From assembly GCA_963678675.1 (NCBI GenBank), contig OY783194.1, forward strand, positions 24,964,278-25,028,277: a stretch of 64,000 nucleotides of DNA, written 5' to 3'. Below the pieces are notes generated by a model, which was not told where the DNA came from, made no database searches, and worked only from the letters and a program-made list of their open reading frames with translations. How positions within the stretch are numbered: the stretch's first letter is position 1; every line of letters starts with the position of its first letter. Made by a program: the position numbers and the translations under genes. Of this stretch, positions 61,716-64,000 are shown one piece after another. This DNA is from Xiphydria camelus. Its lineage: Eukaryota; Arthropoda; Insecta; Hymenoptera; Xiphydriidae.

Positions 61716-64000
61716 ATTGCTTCTCGACCCTCATACGATAAGTCGGAATGGAGCAAAATTTTTAATTCTTTTTTTTGCGTTTATACGAAGAAAGTCGAAA
61801 TAAAATAGGATGTAGGATAGAAGCGAGAAGCATTTCCTGAGCTCCGTTTCGAATGCCAGAAAGCGAGGCAAAAGTAAAAAAAAAGAAAATATCGAGTGCA
61901 TACGAAAGTTCCGGAACCATTTGTCCCGTGAAAGGTGACGTGTGGTGAACCGATTTCACCCTGACCTACGACGACGAAATAACGACCGCGCGAATAAACG
62001 CGCATTATCAAACTGGAACCGTATCTCTGAAATCGCTTCCGCAAGTCGTCGACGATTTTATAGGTTTGACGTTCGTAACGATAGACTGAGTTAATTTGAA
62101 AAATTGTAAAATATGCAAAACGATGTATCAATCCATTAGTGTTCGTAAATTTTGCACTAAAGGATATTTGTTAAAAATATTGATCAAAAAATTATTATAT
62201 TATCTAATTTATCTCTAATTTATTCATTTTTTAAAACTACAATTACTCTAAACTTAATTGAATTTAATAAAATTCTTTTTTTAATAATAGGAATTCTATT
62301 ATTAATACATTTTTTAAATATAAGAATAGTTTTAAGAACTTTGGTTGCTAAGCAATTTTTGATTTAAGATCATTTTAAAAATTTCTTCGGAAACAGTATG
62401 ATTTTTTAAAAGTACAATTTCTGAGACTAATTTTTAAAATTGTCAAAAACGGTTAATCGAATATCCGCAAATAAAAATTGTTTGGCAACTAAAAATATGA
62501 ATTATTACTATAATTATTATGCCAAGAAGTAATGATAAAATCGAGACATATTTTTCCACATAAATTATAGTTCCAGAGTAAAAGAAAAGTCAGAAGCCGA
62601 ATAACAGGACACTTGAATGGCCCCTGCGCAACATGACGAACCACGGAAACCAGGGGCCAACCGAGCGTCCGCATCCACCCGTAATCCCGCGAATACAACT
62701 TGGTTCGCCGATCCGTACGCGCGTCGAATTCGACTTCGCGAAACGAGGCGCATTTCGTAACCGCAAAGTCACTACTCTTCCCGAAGGCGTTGGCGATGCT
62801 CGCGTTCGAAAAGGCCCGCTTTCGGGGACCATAAAATTTATAGTTAGCGCTGTATGTTAATGAACCGCGCGTATATCGCTTTCTACATAGGCGAGATAGC
62901 GTTCAAACTAGTTTTCCTTGTCGGGGCGGCGGAATATTTAAACGCCGTACCCCCCCCCCCCCCCCCCCCCCCCGGTTATCCGGAACCGGCGGCGCGCAGT
63001 TACTTATCCGGCATTGTGTTCGCTCGCCCGGAGACATTGTACATATATGTGCGTACGTGCCGCGATACAATTTTGCACTCGGTATATAGATCTCACTTTC
63101 GCGATCGATGCCCACTGACGTTTTAATTATACCGATAGGAGCGAGATGGAGCCCCCCGCGTTGCCGTATTACAGAGCGCCTCTATTAGATCGCGTCTATC
63201 GCACACGAGAGGGACTCGCTCTCTCCCTTTCTCTCGCTGGAGCGCGCATCAGTGCATACCGTGACGCGCGAGCCGGGCGCCTTGTAAATATGTACGTAGC
63301 GAGCGGCAGAATCTCTTCCGAGAAAGCGCGAAGAGCGCTTCGTGCCTGCGGTGGATGATCGGTGACTTTGAGGCCGCCGGAGAGACAAGTATTTACGACG
63401 GCTGTACAGGGTCTGATCGCGTCGAGGGTCAAGTCAACAACGCTGAACGGGGTCTAATGAAAATGCAATGAATTTGAAATTGAGAGAGTGAGAAATTATG
63501 AAGATTTGAGGCGTTGATCGGTTGTTTGGAACTGCATATTTAATTGACTTTGAAATTCGACAATCGGATAATTCGAGAGGATGATTTATAAGTATATTTT
63601 AATATTTGTTTTGGGATTACAATGTTTGATTCCTGAAGCTTATTAAATAAAGACAGTTATAAATCGAATGCAGATAAGGCCCCAAATATATAATTTAAAT
63701 CAGTATGATTATTTGAAATTAAAAATTAGATAAATCAAAAAGACAATATATATGTGTATTGTAATATTTTTGAAGTCAGAATTATTTATTGTTAAAATGT
63801 ATTAAATATTATTTATAAAAAAGATGACTCCTTATTAATTTTTGAATTAATAATTAATTAAATAAAGATGCCCATCATTATGAAGCCTCAAAATATATAA
63901 CTTAAATCAGTGCGATTATTCGAAATAAAAAATTTGGATAAACGATGGAAATATCTTGATATTGCAATATTCTTTGGAGTTTATAATATTTAATTATTGA
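61716..64000. other. Distal flank, no gene recognised
   Basis: AT-rich DNA is followed by a GC-richer part at 62600-63430 with a C24 run at 62950-62973, then AT-rich sequence to the window end. Short opposing frames over 62489-63432 show no domain. A neighbouring gene's promoter could lie here, but nothing shows it. Confidence 0.4.

Noticed and set aside
1..64000. tRNA, rRNA or CRISPR array
   Set aside because: I saw no tRNA B-box with a matching acceptor stem, no rRNA-like block and no regularly spaced direct repeats with unique spacers.

Overview
The window looks like a piece of a nuclear insect genome, probably a hymenopteran and plausibly an ant. Non-coding DNA is AT-rich and full of short inverted-repeat transposons, coding DNA is GC-rich, and one gene is split over more than 40 kb by long introns with GT-AG borders. 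The taxon is an inference; no sequence here fixes the species.

One protein-coding gene is well supported. It lies on the + strand from the ATG at 6403 to the TAG at 48131-48133, in four exons: 6403-6600, 30315-31289, 45536-46228 and 47291-48133. All introns are phase 0. The joined frame gives a 902-residue protein with an N-terminal BTB/POZ domain, a long low-complexity linker, eight zinc fingers and a disordered tail. This is the layout of a BTB zinc-finger transcription factor. The BTB domain is completed only by splicing exon 1 to exon 2, and the first finger only by splicing exon 3 to exon 4. Those two joins independently confirm the model. A GC-rich stretch with GA-rich tracts (about 4780-6402) is the likely promoter and 5' UTR. 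A poly(A) signal lies at 48524-48529. I could not assign an orthologue.

Intron 1 (23.7 kb), intron 2 (14.2 kb) and both flanks are dominated by non-autonomous DNA transposons and local duplications. Families recognised by internal comparison are: a 104-bp near-perfect palindrome (six copies, TA target); a 0.5-kb element with GGTTTCTCGAGCG ends and TTAA targets (three copies); further TTAA elements beginning CCCTT that carry an 18-19 bp palindrome about 15-17 bp inside the left end; TA-flanked elements with CACTGAGA-like ends; another family of about 0.2 kb with AATAGTCCTAA arms; a Harbinger-like 940-bp element; a pogo-like element; mariner-like short hairpins; a 693-bp foldback; and a 575-bp palindrome. 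Several tandem arrays are also present.

I found no tRNA, rRNA, CRISPR array or intact transposase gene. The most interesting leads are the TTAA elements with a positionally conserved but sequence-variable palindrome, an inverted-repeat element carrying two copies of a CRE/CCAAT/GC-box module (2537-3031), and the serial palindromes at 38606-39851.
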